Positions 10,292 to 23,321 are shown, numbered from the stretch's first letter. The stretch: DNA of 64,000 nt from Carposina sasakii (GCA_014607495.2 CP053156.1:5518001-5582000), one strand, 5' to 3'. A program made the numbers and translations. The notes: generated by a model from the letters alone, not told the origin.

Positions 10292-12984
10292 CGGGAGGGC
10301 GAAATTTATATTTAGTGTGGATAGACTACAACTTATTGCGTTAATTTATGCATAGTTTGGCTAAAGTGGATGATAGAGATTTTAATGACCAAGCCACAAA
10401 TTTGACTACATAAAGTAGACTTTGTGAAGTTGGGCCTTGTAGAGTTAGAGCGTGTAAAGTGAGAAGCTTGACTTTACATGAGAATCAGATCTGAAAAGTT
10501 TTTTTATAGCGCGAATTATATGGTCTCGTGTTGGCAACATTTTACATAAAAATATTGATGTGATCACTATTAATTATTTATTTAAAAGTATAATAATATC
10601 ACTGACCTTACGAAAAACTAAACAAAACCATCACATAGTTTCATACCCATATGATTAACACAAACTCAAAATAAAATGAGTTAATTATTCAAAACGAAGA
10701 ACGGAAGGAACCCTTGGCTGCTTTTAAAGCAGACTATTCAAACACCGGAATACGGCTGGTTATACACCTAACAACACAAGTATACCTACACTCTCTTACT
10801 CTGTATACCGTTAATAGTAATGTGCTAAAGATGGCTGAACAACTCATATAAATTATTGTAAATATAACATTACGGACCTAAAGAAGTATTTTTTTTTTAT
10901 TACTGATAGAATCCACAAAATTTTGATATATATTGCATAGTACAACGCTACATCTCATATCAAAACAAAATCGCACAAAAATTTACCAGCCTGCGAATTA
11001 TTTTAAAGTTTCGAAAATGAAAATATGCGTATGAGACTTTATAGGCTAACTAGTAAAATTTGGGCATATAATTTACCAAGTTCTGCCCAGCCCTTTAAGT
11101 TTTGTGGACGTTCGTTACTGTATGTTTGTACTAATATTTCAAATCGTAAAAAAAGGCAATACGAATATTTTCGTTCTTAAGATTAGACCTCACTGTCGGC
11201 TTCATTCGAGGAGTATCTGTAATGTTGAGTATTGTACGATTAGTATTCCAACACCGTACGCCGTAGGGGTCAGTCCCGAATGTTACCTTAACATGTGCGG
11301 TTTATCTTCGTGTTGAGAGCGAATATGGGGTTGGGGCTTAAAAATTACTTAAATAAGACTATCTATGGAGTTATGGATTTTGAGGATTTATTATTATAGT
11401 TCGTGATTTTTCGTGAATATCTTGGAACAGAAAAGTGTTAATTTCTTGTATGAAGAGGGAAATATTATACAGTTGGACTTAGAAACGCCTTTGTATCGAT
11501 GTTTGTTTTTCGAGTTCGTTCTTTATCATAGGTACTCGGAAATAAGTTAAAACTTTTAGGATTGTCAATATCTTTTTAACAGGATTACTTCTATTATAAA
11601 AGCGAGACACTGTTGTAGGCAGTATCAAGCAATATCTCGCATCCACTATGCATACTCCTTATACAACCTAACGCATAAGACTTATCTACTTTTCTTTGAT
11701 AAATTAGATCATATTAAATTTGATCGGCAAACGTAATCTAATGAACATATTAAAACTATCTCAAGTATTTTAACAAGCATCGCAACCGACCAAAAATAAA
11801 GTCACAATAACTCCCTCGAAACTCTAGTCACCAAAATTTAAATCTCACAAAAAAAACAACATACATTAGAAATTCGAATTTCCAGTGGAAATCAGCTGCA
11901 CGTCTGTATTTCCGGGCGTAACGAGCGAAGTTGAGATCGCTTGTACAGACAAACTTACGGCGGGACCACTGTGACTAGACTGTAGCGGGGACTTGGGCAG
12001 TGTTCTTATGCAAATAACCATGAGTTTGTTTATACGAGTGTACTTTGCGGATGAGTCTGAACGGCTATCGATTTGGCACTGATTTGATGTTGTTTTGTTA
12101 TTGTATAAAAAATATTTTTAGGGAAAAGCTCAATTTCAAGGATCTCCCCCATGAAAAAAACACTAATAATCTTAAGACAATTTATTCAAGTTTGTACTGC
12201 AAAAAGAATTTGTCTGAATAATGACTCGGCAGACAACCAGTCATATACTCTCGGATCCCAGTGGTTTAAAAATGCCTCTTTATATTCTAAGGATGTGCGC
12301 TCATTACATCGACTCGGTCACCAATTCGTCACCCGATCATCCCGCTCTTAAGCTGTCCACGCCCGGTCGGCGGTAACAATCTCTCTGCTCGCGTTGTCTT
12401 ACATTGACAACGCATTACTCACGCGTTTCCCACAAACGATTCTCACGAAAATAAATTCATACAAATGACTTTATAATCCTTAAAATACTTCCGCTCACTA
12501 ACAAATCGCGGCCGAATGACAAACGAACAGCAAAACGAACACGTCATTATTTTTTTGGGTGTCTACCGTAACGATACATCTTCCCAGCGAATGTGCAAAG
12601 TACTTTACATTTTAAACTGGGAACGCGAATTATTTCAACATTTCGCACTAAAATAGTAAATTTGCTGTGTCCGCTATTTGGCCTGAATTGCTAGGTAGTG
12701 AAGTCGAGTGACAGTGTAATAATACTTTTGAGATTAAGTGCAGCTTTACTTTTCTACCTCGAAAAAAAGCGATTGTATAGAGTGCATAGACAATAAACAG
12801 CATGTAAAAATAACCATATAACAGTGGATGTTATGCACCGAGACTCAAAATCATGTTTATGATTAGCAGACTGCACCAGGAGGTTGATGTTTTTCGAGTG
12901 TACATATGTAACATGCTCTAGAACCTTAAACGGATTTTCGCATTGGATTTGAGTCGGTTTTTTTTGTAATTTTATGAATATTCC
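10292..12984. other. Non-coding, nothing recognised
   Basis: 2.7 kb of AT-rich sequence. Short open frames exist, for example 11104-11316 and 12151-12351 plus, but they show no recognisable domain, codon bias or splice context. Confidence 0.4.
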
Positions 12985-13195
12985 TGAGTTCTCTATTGAG
13001 GGATCGCCCGCCACCGGGCCCTATACCCTCCGCAAAAAAATGACCCTCGGAAAAAAAAACTCTGAATTTTTTTTAAATTCCTACTCATGATCACGAACAC
13101 AAGACACTACAGTCGCAACGAGAAGCCAGATCCAAGCACCTAGCATGTAACCATAAATACATAGCTGCTAATCCGAAAACCAATTAAATTTTTTT
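12985..13195. repeat. Fragment of CCACCGGGCCCTA foldback family
   Basis: Contains CGCCCGCCACCGGGCCCTA, TACCCTCCGC and GAGAAGCCAGATCCAAGCAC and CTAGCATGTAACCATAAATA, as in the copies at 22655-22815 and the fuller foldback at 32214-32455. Confidence 0.6.
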
Positions 13196-13299
13196 TTTAA
13201 TCGACATATGTTTCGCCAACACCTTGATCGTGGCATCATCAGGATTAGTTTTCCATGTTAGTTCTATCTACCGAACCAACTAACTCAACTTTATATTAT

Positions 13300-13560
13300 T
13301 AAACCAGACCTCCCAGGTATGCTTCCATGGAGAAAATAATCGAGATGAGGAGATTGAGTTTTCGGGACTTCCGAAAAATACCTGTGTGTCTAGTGTTTAT
13401 GCCTGTTTTATACAATTCAATATTTTTCGTGAAAAAATCTGAGCGCGTTGTGCATTAGAAAAAACGCAGTTATTTACTCACTTTGCTAATATTTTGAAAA
13501 GACACTTCCCAGATGCTTCCATGGAAAAATCTTTGAGGAGATTCATATTTCGGGAACGTT
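13300..13560. repeat. Degraded TACAGGATG-family MITE pieces
   Basis: Blocks such as CCAGGTATGCTTCCATGGAG and ACTTCCCAGATGCTTCCATG match, in reverse, the MITEs at 32664, 45222 and 55967. Two partly overlapping copies seem to be present. Confidence 0.5.
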
Positions 13561-14964
13561 TACAATATATTTTTAAAAAATTATAAAGTATAAATACCTT
13601 TAAAACTGTCTTCCTTCATATCAACGGTTATTAGTACCTAATCAAGACCTTCAGAATTTACAAGACAAAATTCAATTTAAAATAATAAAGTTTGTTATGT
13701 ACACGCGCAGACGAGATGAGTCATTAGGTAAGTTTACCTTATTCCATTTGTATTAGATCCTTTCAATTTAAATTAAATATTGCCACAAAGCAAAGCAAAT
13801 CGATCAAGATTGTAGGTAATTACATACATACGTAAACAAAATATGTTGTATAATTCTGTACACTAATGGCCCCTGTCCTTGTTGCGTAAATTATTCGTCA
13901 TTGTAGGCTTGCTTACATCTTATATACAAAACTGCTGAACATTTGGTAGTATCTAGGACGCAAGCACGAGCGCGCCCAATGGCGAATTCGTCACGCATTG
14001 TGTATACTATGTTTTTTATTTTACGATTATTTGTCATGTAGGATGCAACTTCTAGCCTTTCTCACCGTAGTAAAAGTTACAAGTCTGCACATATCCCAAT
14101 AGGGGGGCTTATTGACGTAATTTCTATGTAACATGTAACACCGACGGACAGACGTTCCCGCTCGTTACTATATAATTATGTCCCTAACGCGGAGAATTCA
14201 ATTATAAGAGAGAGCCAGGGTCATGAAGGAAGTACTAGGTGGAGGCCTAATAACGTTTTTACGTAGAAACTAGCGTCGCTGTGTGGGAATATACTTCACT
14301 ATAGCTTATATTACAGCCCGTCACCGTCACCAAACTGTAGGTAAATTAGCGGTCGCAGGTCTATATATTTAAATTCTTCTCTGTTAGTTTATAATGTGCT
14401 GTAGTGTCCAGTAGTCTGCGATATTCAAACGTATTACGAGTAGTTTCTTAACTGTATTGAACTAGACCAATGTCTTTAAGTCTTTAAATGAAGCGAGGCC
14501 TTCAGTACGTTTGATGATACGTTTGTAGTGACGTATTATTATAATTTGTTGCATGTATCTCGCCCTCTCTCTTCTACTTCTTATAGCTGAGAGAGAGAGT
14601 CACGCAACTTCGTGACTGCTGTGTCAAAAGGCGTAATGGAAGGCATGTCAGCACCCACACTTATGCGCTATCTAGGCTATATTAGCGGATGCCTATACAC
14701 ATTGAATATTGAGTCTCCTCTCTGTTTTTCCTCCGTGCCCAGGAAGCGCTGTTTTTCAGACGAGGGTCCAAGGAGGGACCGAGCAAAATAGCGAGAATTT
14801 TAAATTTGTAATGAATAAAGTGGATACAAAATTATACATTTTATGTAGATAATAATTATGGAAAGTTGTGTAAAATGTTGCAGTATTGAGAATAAAAAGG
14901 AGATAAGCTTATCCTGCTTATAAACATTACGCTGGCATTATAGAATATATCAGCTTTTTTTTAT
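13561..14964. other. Non-coding, nothing recognised
   Basis: No supportable coding region or repeat. A purine-rich AGAGAGAGAG hairpin at about 14570-14600 is short. Confidence 0.35.
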
Positions 14965-15053
14965 ATTAAAAGGCTTACGCTTGATTACAACGCGCCTGAT
15001 GGTAAGCACCGTTGCAGTCTAAGATGGAGCGCGCTTGCCTAAAAGAAACCGGT
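14965..15053 (-). repeat. LINE 3' untranslated region
   Basis: Directly follows the reverse transcriptase fragment on the minus strand and ends in an A-rich run, read on the plus strand as TTTTTTTTATATT. Confidence 0.55.
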
Positions 15054-15317
15054 TCAATCTCGACTTGAAGACCGCAAGATTATATTCGACGCAAGGTTCA
15101 TGGGGAGCAAGGATTCAGGCAGGGAGTGCCACAGCTTGGCCGTTCCCACTATGAATGTAGGAGCAAAACGCTTAGTACGAGTTTTCGACACTTCAACTGT
15201 GAACCGGTGTCGCCTTGACGTTTCCCTGGTCGTCCGGTGGTAGAAGGGTGCCGGGGCAATTAAGTCGTGAAGTCCCAACGCATACTCCCAGAAATGTAAC
15301 CTGTAGAATACCGAGAG
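15054..15317 (-). pseudogene. Jockey-type LINE reverse transcriptase C-terminal fragment
   Basis: The minus-strand frame reads VFYRLHFWEY, then LIAPAPFYHRTTR, RHRFTVE, SKTRTKRFAPTF and TAKLWHSLPESL. This matches the conserved C-terminal pattern of lepidopteran jockey-like reverse transcriptases: a Pro-rich FYH/RT segment, HRFTV, then T-(A/V)-K-LW-N-LP. The catalytic region is absent; this is a 5'-truncated copy, which is normal for target-primed reverse transcription. The stop at 15054 is followed by sequence (TGGTAAGCACC...) that looks like its 3' UTR, ending near 14965. It is unlikely to be expressed as a protein. Confidence 0.7.
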
Positions 15318-15944
15318 ACTTGCAACTTTACGTCGATGCTCAAATCACGCGTAATTTACATTTCACTCCGCTATGATTAGACGTGACCATTCGCGATCCT
15401 GTAGTTCTTGCTGCGTCATTATGTTCACCAATCTTGTCTATAGATCTAATATGTATAAAACTATATTGTGCTGAGCCCAAGTAAATAGAAACAGGGCAAA
15501 ACAGGAACACCACACAACTTTACATTACAAGCGCCTTATAACATCGTTTAATATCATTCTACTGTAAACTTACACTCACAAGAGGCGAGCTCTTTACTTA
15601 CATTGTTTCTCTCCGCAGAATGTCGTGTGTTGCAATATGGGGGACGTAAACGCGTTAACAATACTGGATTAGATACTATCTTGTGTGCCAAAAGACATGT
15701 GACATGCCTTTGTGTGTTTAAGATAAAGTAGATCGTTAAATGTTAATTAAACTTCGTGAAACTATGACTTCAACGATAGTTTTAACGTTGTTTGATCTAT
15801 GAAATCGCTAGTTTCAATGTACAGACATTATAATATTATGTATCTCAAAGTATTTCACGTATTAAAATTTATCTTTAGTTAGACCGACGACTTAAAGAAG
15901 ATAATAGCTGATAGTGACTGGATAGCAAAAACGGGAGATCGACC
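15318..15944. other. Non-coding, nothing recognised
   Basis: No gene or known repeat seen between two LINE pieces. Confidence 0.35.
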
Positions 15945-16006
15945 CTTGTGGCGTGGGGAAGGCCTACGTCCAGTAGTGGACTGCAATAGACTGACAATGA
16001 TGATGT
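15945..16006 (+). repeat. RTE-tail repeat, short 3' fragment
   Basis: Contains CTTGTGGCGTGGGGAAGG, CCTACGTCCAGTAGTGGACT and GCAATAGACTG followed by ATGATGATG. Confidence 0.65.
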
Positions 16007-16639
16007 AATTTCATAATCAATTAAAATTAACATGTTTTCATAAAAAAGTATGAAATGCCCCAACCATAACGCGACACCACGCCAAGTTTGAAAGCGTCAA
16101 CAGCAAGAGGTCGCCAAGAGTCCATTTGTAGAGGACTCGCAAAGGAAGGGTTGGGAGCACTTCGCGCGGCCCGAGTGTTTGCTCGCTGTAATGGAAGCTG
16201 TATTTTTACATAATCCTCGGGCACTTTCCGATTTGAATTGAGCCCAGTGGTCATGTGACTTGTGGAAAATCTATTGTATGCGGTATTCCAGAATATAGCA
16301 GAATTTGATAAAATTATGAGAAAAGGTTGACTTTTGATAGTGAATTGATTAAACTGGAATTAAAGATCCTAAATATACGGGGTGTAATAAAATGGTGTAT
16401 GAAAATTAGAAACTTATGTGTATTATTTACACACTTTTGCCCAACCTCGTTGAAGTAACTATTATTTTATTATATGTAACGATTTTGCCATTTTGATGCG
16501 TGGAATGTAGATAAATAAAAAAATTATAATGCGCGTACGCCGCCCGTAGCACGCTACAAACGTAGCCATGAGCAACGAAATTGCTACGAACTACGAATCT
16601 ACTACGACAAGATGGTATACGAGTATATTATGATAATCT
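16007..16639. other. Non-coding, nothing recognised
   Basis: No supportable gene. A short GC-rich block near 16070-16190 has no recognisable translation. Confidence 0.35.
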
Positions 16640-16756
16640 TTATTCAATACTGGATGTTTCTATACTAATCTATGTATATACCGTTAGTACTCATGATACA
16701 AGATTTTAGGGGTACTACTGTAAGACTAGGTTTATGTGTAATTGATGTGAGTGAAT
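16640..16756 (+). repeat. tRNA-SINE body fragment (5'-truncated)
   Basis: The blocks TGGATGTTTCTATA, TCTATGTATATACCGTTAGT and AAGACTAGGTT occur in the same order as in the body of the SINE at 63135-63378. The tRNA-like head is missing. Confidence 0.6.
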
Positions 16757-18660
16757 ATGTTACGGGCAACATGATTAACTGGGTATTATTAATAATGCCC
16801 AATAGCGATGGGCATGATAAATTTGTCACATTTATCGACCATTATAACTATATTAGTACTAAGTTTAGGATATACTTATTACTAGATAAGTTTGCTTTCG
16901 GCGGAAATAGTATGCGGGGGGATTTCTTCGGTGTTAGGTTACATGATTTAAGATGTTGACTCACAATTTGTAAGTCGTACCTATTTTATTAATAGATAAA
17001 GCCCATGAATCACGTCCCAGGTATATCGCTAGGGATCCGGATTAGTATCAAATAAGTATCAGTGATTGTTGGACTTAGCCTTGAATTTTTCATCCGTTCG
17101 GTGACGCTGCGGCCGAGTATGAACTTTCCGACTCCATCGTACGGCGGATCCGATTCTATCTCGGCAATTTCTGATTCGGTCGCATAGCTAAGAGCTTATG
17201 ATAGTTAGCCACGTAATCACTAGTTTGAATACCTTCGTCTTTAAGGGATATAAGCTATGTTACTTACCTTTCAAAGTACTTAGTTCGATCTATTTACTAA
17301 GTTGAGCTAATTGGAAGATTAATAAACTCGATTGAAAAGATCACTGCATGATCTGCGATTCACCGAATTTCTTTCACTGGGTGTTAGAGTCTTACAAGTA
17401 GTAATAATGGTTATAAACGCAGTTCGATATGAAAGTTGCATGATCGAATCATTCTGTCCACGAACGCTTAGTATTATTTTCATAATCTAATAAACAAAAA
17501 ACAGGCTGGACAGAGTTCGGGTATATGTTCTTCAGCAAGATAGGGTTTCATAATTCGAGCCGGGAAGAAGTAGTTCCAATCTGATGCCATCGTTTTACTT
17601 ACATTATTGTCTTCAATTGCCGGGTAATCTACAAGCGAAGGTATATAGATAGAACCGGCGCTATATCTTCAATATAGATGTTTACCTTGGATGTCTCCTT
17701 AATTAAAGCTTGTCACTAGATACATAATATAAGATATACCAGTTAGTTTAAAGGTCTTTTATGTGGATTTCTACCAGATTTATATACTGACATGCAATAA
17801 AGCCAAGTTGAAGCTAAATGAAGGTCTCACTAGTCTCACATGTGGGGTGATCGCTGGTGCACTGAGACATCATCCGTCGAAATGAAGTCTATCGATGTTA
17901 TATGAAACTCAAGAACGGCCAGAAACGGCCACTTTACGGTGACGCTCATACCTCCAGACTCAAAGCATAAGACAATTACGGTGATTCGATGCTGTTTATT
18001 CTGTCATACCAGATTCATTATGTAGCGACCACTGCATGCTATTTTATTGCATGTCATACCTTATTACTCACCATTCTTAGCATGGCTAAATATACATCAT
18101 TATTTTACTCACAGGCGGGGTGACTGGTAATAGTTGCTTCGCTCATCGCGTACTCATTTCGCATTCGGCGATGACTCATAAAATTGTATAGGTCCGTTCG
18201 TTAATCGTTAGTAGTTGACTCAAAAATTTTCCAGAATTGCACCTGCAAAATCACGTCAGATATCCCAAAGCCATATCTCTCATTTCTCAAAAACGCACTT
18301 AAAAGTAGGAAATAAGTCACCAAGAAGCCGAATCGCTATTCTTGTCGGTAAATGACGTAAAAAAAATAGACAAATTAATAACAAAAGCCACAAAAAGTGC
18401 TCCAAAGCAGAATAACCGATTCCTTTTGTACAAAAACTGAGCCAGCGGAAGCAAAAAGGCGACGTCAAAGAACAGAACTGGGAAAGACACTAAATAAAGT
18501 TTTAACAAAGTGAATAACATAATGTCTAGTGTTACAAAGGCTGTCTCCGGGACGCTACTAGATGTTCTCGAAGGGTCCAATTAACTTGTCATTTATTTTG
18601 TTTCGTCCCAGTGAATGAAGAATTCACTGGGGTGAATGGTTGCGCTCATATATTTTGGAT
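16757..18660. other. Non-coding, with one coding-like patch and a MITE fragment
   Basis: A minus-strand frame at about 16993-17190 is GC-richer than its surroundings and open for about 65 codons; see findings. About 17990-18245 resembles part of the GGGGGCAATTCTCG-family MITE at 43930-44480 (shared TTCTGTCATAC, TACCTTATTACTCA and a ...CAGAATTGCACC end). Nothing else was recognised. Confidence 0.35.
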
Positions 18661-18668
18661 GCTTGTTA

Positions 18669-18699
18669 TATAGAATAGAATAAAATAGAATAGAATAGA
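18669..18699. repeat. (TAGAA)n simple repeat, possible LINE tail
   Basis: Six TAGAA-type pentamers. The sequence to the right (to about 18940) may be a LINE 3' end on the minus strand, with the pentamers as its tail; this is inference. Confidence 0.6.
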
Positions 18700-18996
18700 A
18701 TACGTTTTTATTTGGTGATTACACACACACAGATACAATAGCAACAACGGTTTAGTCTCAAACAAACAGGGTAGAAATAGAGACAGTGCAAAAGTAATTA
18801 AAAATATGTAAATAGTGCAACACAAACATTCTAGCTAGAAAACCGTGCACCCTGTCAGGAACTGCCAGTTACATCACACGCGTGTGTAGCCGCCAAACAG
18901 GTCCCTTTTCAGCTTGATGCTGCTGAGATAGGGTAGGTAGGTAGATCTAAGATATCTATGATATTTAACTGAATATCGAAGTTTGTTTTAGTAATA

Positions 18997-19584
18997 TCTT
19001 CTAATATATAAAATCCTCGTGGCGCCGTGTTTGTGATCAAACTCCTTTGAAACGGCTAGATGATTTTCATGAAATTTTATGTGTTATAAATAAATAATAA
19101 AATAAAAATCATTTAATTCAGACCGCGATCCATAACAATAAAATTGTTTTCGAATAACTAAAATCATAAAAAATTGAATTGAATTAAAAATTAAAATTGT
19201 ATGCTTCTAAAATAATAAATTTATTATTATTATTTATTTATTTCTATACAACTCACAATAGTTCGTGTCAACAGTGTTTACATAAACCATTACTGGTTTT
19301 TCTGAACACTGCCGTCATCCCTCTTCAAGCACAAAAAAACCCAAAACTATAAATAAAAAGCTACAACACACCTACTTATCCTGGATTTAACATTACAATT
19401 TAATATACCTACTGTCCACCGAGCGAGACGTACCATACAGACCCAAATAAAATTGAAATCATAATTAAATTGGTGCCAGTTTAAAAAAAATTCGTTAGGT
19501 CTGAGAGTAGGTCGTAAACTATTTTTATACCAATTTCACGCAATAAGCCACATCCATACGAGCGGAGCCGCGGGCAATAACTAG
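18997..19584 (+). mobile_element. Non-autonomous Helitron-like element
   Basis: Starts TCTTCTAATATATAAAA after an A and ends ...GCGGGCAATAACTAG before a T. These are the A|TC...CTAG|T borders of Helitrons. The end is preceded by a GC-rich GAGCGGAGCCGCGGGC segment that can form the usual 3' hairpin. The middle is AT-rich and may hold an insertion. There is no helicase ORF. Confidence 0.6.
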
Positions 19585-19669
19585 TATGTTTACTGTGCTT
19601 CTACGGTTGCGTGTAAAATCCACCATCATTCTTTGACATCAAGATCAAATCATAATATCAAACAAACGT

Positions 19670-19803
19670 AGTATACTAACCAAACTTGTACATCTCAACT
19701 ATACACTCAAAATTGGTCAGAAGTGGCATGTTATCCTTTCGGCCCTTGGTGCTCTGCCTACCCCGTAAGGGATAAAGGCGTGATTATATGTATGTATGTA
19801 TGT
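19670..19803 (+). repeat. ATGT-tailed SINE/LINE 3' repeat
   Basis: Contains ACTTGTACATCTCAACTATA, CAAAATTGGTCAGAAGTGGC, GGCCCTTGGTGCTCTGCC and TACCCCGTAAGGGATAAAGG, then (ATGT)n. Other copies: 37455, 44005 (reversed), 54960 and 56485 (reversed). Confidence 0.7.
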
Positions 19804-20862
19804 ACGTAGCACAGCCCACCTCTAGTGGAAAAGCAGTCTCAGTGTGGCACTAGGTAAATACGTTGCGTTGTAAGCTTTGTCATTTTTTATGTATATTATC
19901 ATACTTTCTTTCTACACAATTAAAACAAGGATATTATTCCAGAGGTACCTGTACATTATTGGGCCTAGAATCCTTAGTAACAGCCAATACTCGTATATGG
20001 CAGTACTTTCTGTTGGTATAAAGTTACTTCTCCGGAGAGCTCTTTGATCTCGGCTAATTAAATCCCCTTTGTACAACATTCACTTTTTACAGATAAAATT
20101 GTCTGGCGGCCATTTTTAAAAGTTTCCCTTCAGATCTAATCGAGAGTGAAATATAAATCAGTTATTCAATCTGCTCATCGGAGAGGAAGGAGGAAATTTG
20201 ATAAGGTCCCTTTGTTTTGTTACTGTTTTGATTTTTTTATTTTCGTAAAGGGATCGTTAAGTAGTACTTTCAAAACTAAGCACCATTTAACAAGCTATAA
20301 AAAAACGATTTTTATAAATATAGGTATAACTTTTTTCATTCAAATATTACATAATTATCAATTAATTCGTTTAAACTTCAAGGTTTAAAGGATGTTACTC
20401 TTAAGTAAAATTGTTTCTATCGTGAAAGGGAGATAGTGCTCTATATTGCATACATCGGTGTCTCGCTTCTACATCTACAACACTTCTACATTATACTGAC
20501 AAACATTAATAATGTTTAATATCGATATGTTTTTCCTAGACTGCGTTTCCATATTAAATCATGTACTTAGTTCTTCTGAAAAAATATTGTATCATTTCAA
20601 AATATTAGCATTATTACAGAAAAATACATACGTAACTCGAAGACATTACCCAAAAACGTTCAAAACAAACGACTTGCCCAGGACCGCAGTCATCAGAAGC
20701 AGGATATCGAAAGCGGACCACATTCTAGTGCAGTCAAATAACAGTCATTCAACTATAAATACCGTAGTTTAAGATATATTTCGAGGTTATATTATTATGA
20801 ATAGTAAGTTAGGTAAACGTCGAGGCTTGATTTATAAATAAGTAACTCGATTAACGTCTGCC
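19804..20862. other. Non-coding, nothing recognised
   Basis: Two open frames (20146-20388 and 20512-20772 plus) have no recognised domain or coding bias. Confidence 0.35.
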
Positions 20863-21088
20863 GTGTGGTGTCGGCAGAGTAGAGTATCATGACCCTATGT
20901 CTGCCTGGGGTATCGTAATAGTCGACAAGCCGGGAGTTAGCCAGCAGCGTCTCTCGTGGTCCGAAAATCATACTGTGGTCAATATCCCGCCTGCCCTGCT
21001 AGCGTGGTGACGATGGGTAAAACATCCATGTGGCATGCTCTAAGGGATGCCTGCATACGCTCAGCAGTAGAATGCAATGGTATTGTAA
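20863..21088 (+). repeat. RTE-tail SINE/LINE repeat
   Basis: Matches 9745-10008: GTGTCGGCAGAGTAGAGTAT, GCCTGGGGTATCGTAATAG, CGGGAGTTAGCCAGCAGCG and CGTGGTGACGATGGGTAAA, with a decayed 3' end. Confidence 0.6.
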
Positions 21089-21532
21089 TTTTTATGTATA
21101 GGTAGACAACATATTATAAGTATAAGAAAAAAGACTATCACACGATCTACATCACGCTTAGTGATGAAGATAAATATTAGTCTACATTACCTGTAAAATC
21201 AAAATCTACGCTGTAAGACCCACTGGCTAAAAATATATATAAATAAATGGTAGACCTACTACAAAGTTGTATTACTGTATAAGAATATCTTATGGATAGG
21301 GCGAGTAAGGAAATATAAATCCTTCTTACCCTAACATAGATAACCCCATTGCGGGTATAAATTTTGGGAAATAATCTTAGTTATTAGTGTTGTGGGGATA
21401 GGATTCATGGTGTGGTGGAGCATAGCTTAATGTAGGTTAATAGATTTTACTTAAAATTTAAGTTGGAAAAATGGGACGAAAAAAAGCAGACTTTAATAAA
21501 AAAAATATTGTCCAACATCTTCTTATTATCTA

Positions 21533-21740
21533 CTAGTGGATGCCCGCGATTTGGTTTGCGTGGACTGCAGAAAAAAACAAATTGTCGAAATTATCTAGGA
21601 TAAAAATATTTTCTCATGATAAGAAGTAGCCTATGTGTTAATCCAATGTCGGCTAACTCCATACCAAATTTTATTAAAATCATTTTAGCCATTTCTACGT
21701 GAAAGAGTAACAAACATCTATCCATCCATCTATATATACG
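21533..21740 (-). mobile_element. Helitron-like element, 3' part
   Basis: On the minus strand it ends CTGCAGTCCACGC...ATCCACTAG|T, like the complete copies at 26227 and 37869. Its 5' part is lost beyond about 21740. Confidence 0.55.
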
Positions 21741-22654
21741 GCTTTATTTCCAAAAAAAAGGGAAACCAAAACTTTTTGTAACTAAACGGCCATTTTCAAA
21801 ACTTTCCAAATTTTTCTGTGAAAACAATTGAAGATTAAATGCAAAGATTAGTTGATGAAATTAGCTGTTCGTCGACTCTTTCTCACGGAAGGAGATGCAG
21901 CTGACTTATATTGTATCAGCACAGTAACCTTTATTTATTCCCGTGTAATAAACAGGACAGCATAATAAACAGTCATGTAATATTCATTGCGTAATCAGTA
22001 ATCACATAAACTCGGTGTCCGGGCAGTTTCAATATGAATGGTAATTTAGTTATTATGAAGCAATCAATTTCGGGCGTGTTACATGAATTTAATATTTATA
22101 TTGCGTACCAAACAAATTGTAGGCATTATATCACAGAACCAAAGGTCAAAGGTTTTAGAAATAAATTAATCCCAGTCATCGCTAATTTATTTACTTTTGT
22201 AATTAAATTGAAGTGATAATAATAAGTTTAATCTAGACAATTGTGTATATTAACAATATTATTTAAATTAGTTATACAGTTAATTAAATTATATTACGTA
22301 CATAGATACACGTCTGTGTTCCCAAAGTGTGGTTACCAGATAAAAATGAAAACAGTCATATTCTAAAAAAAAAGGAAACATAACAGATGTTTGACAAATT
22401 AATTATGATATTTCAACGACCTTTGGAGACGAGGTGGCTTCAAAGAAGGGGCTTAAAAATAAGATTTTCACGAATTGAAAGAAAATATATTTCAGTCAAC
22501 ATGATAGACTATAAATAAATAGAGAAGAATACGTAACTCTAATATTGTATGGCCATAATTTATTCCTACATGATGGCTATCACTGAAAAAGACAATGTTT
22601 TTTCGAGTTGCACCCATACATTATTGGAGTTGTGACAGCAGAGAATGTTTAACA
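21741..22654. other. Non-coding, nothing recognised
   Basis: About 21870-21905 carries a few blocks of the TATG-tailed SINE. No gene seen. Confidence 0.35.
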
Positions 22655-22815
22655 ATGTTGAATTACCATCGAGGGTTCGCCCACCACCCTCCGCTGACCC
22701 TAGGATCTGCCGACTCATGGTCACGAACTCAAGGCACTACAGCCGTAACGAGAAGCCAGATCAAAGCACCTAGCATGCAACCATAAATACATAGCTGCTA
22801 ATCCGAAAACTAATT
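22655..22815. repeat. Fragment of CCACCGGGCCCTA foldback family
   Basis: Shares GAGAAGCCAGATCAAAGCAC, CTAGCATGCAACCATAAATA and CATAGCTGCTAATCCGAAAA with 13100-13190. The hAT-like MITE at 22830 lies immediately to its right. Confidence 0.6.
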
Positions 22816-22829
22816 TTAATTGGCTGAAG

Positions 22830-23074
22830 CATAGAGGAATAAGATGTCATAGAGTGCTAATGTCATACTAACGGTTTCGTTGCACCGTTAGACTTTTCGG
22901 TGCCTCACAATTCCAGTCCTTGACACTTAGATTCTATTAGTGTAATGTATTGTAACGTATAGTAATGCAATCTACGTGTCAAGAACTGGAATTGTGAGGC
23001 ACCGAAAAGTCTAATAGTGCATAGAAACTGTTAGTATGACATTAGCACTCTATGTCTACATCTTATTCCTCTAT
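22830..23074. mobile_element. Foldback MITE with 8 bp target duplication (hAT-like)
   Basis: The ends CATAGAGGAATAAGATGT and ACATCTTATTCCTCTAT are inverted copies, with arms of roughly 100 bp each around a short spacer near 22930-22965. GGCTGAAG stands on both sides (22822-22829 and 23075-23082). An 8 bp duplication with CA...TG type ends is known for hAT elements. No transposase is present. Confidence 0.85.
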
Positions 23075-23321
23075 GGCTGAAGTGTTCGTCTTGTGTTCTT
23101 GAATTTCTTGTGTTCGTGACCATGGGTCGGCCGATCCGATTGAATTTCTTAATACAAACTTGTAGATTTTAATTAATTGTGGAGTGACTGTATATGTGTG
23201 ATGTTTTCCCAGTGCAAGCGAGATCCCCAACATCAACTCAAGATTAATACAGTCAACAAATCAATTAATGTAAAGCGATATATTTTCATAAAAGAAATTT
23301 TTAATGAAGTTTACTATATCA

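Noticed and set aside
16672..16959. 95-residue plus-strand ORF
   Set aside because: Its first third is SINE body sequence; the remainder has no coding features.
18317..18580. 87-residue hydrophobic minus-strand ORF
   Set aside because: Phe/Leu-rich AT-driven composition, no start context, no similarity that I recognise.
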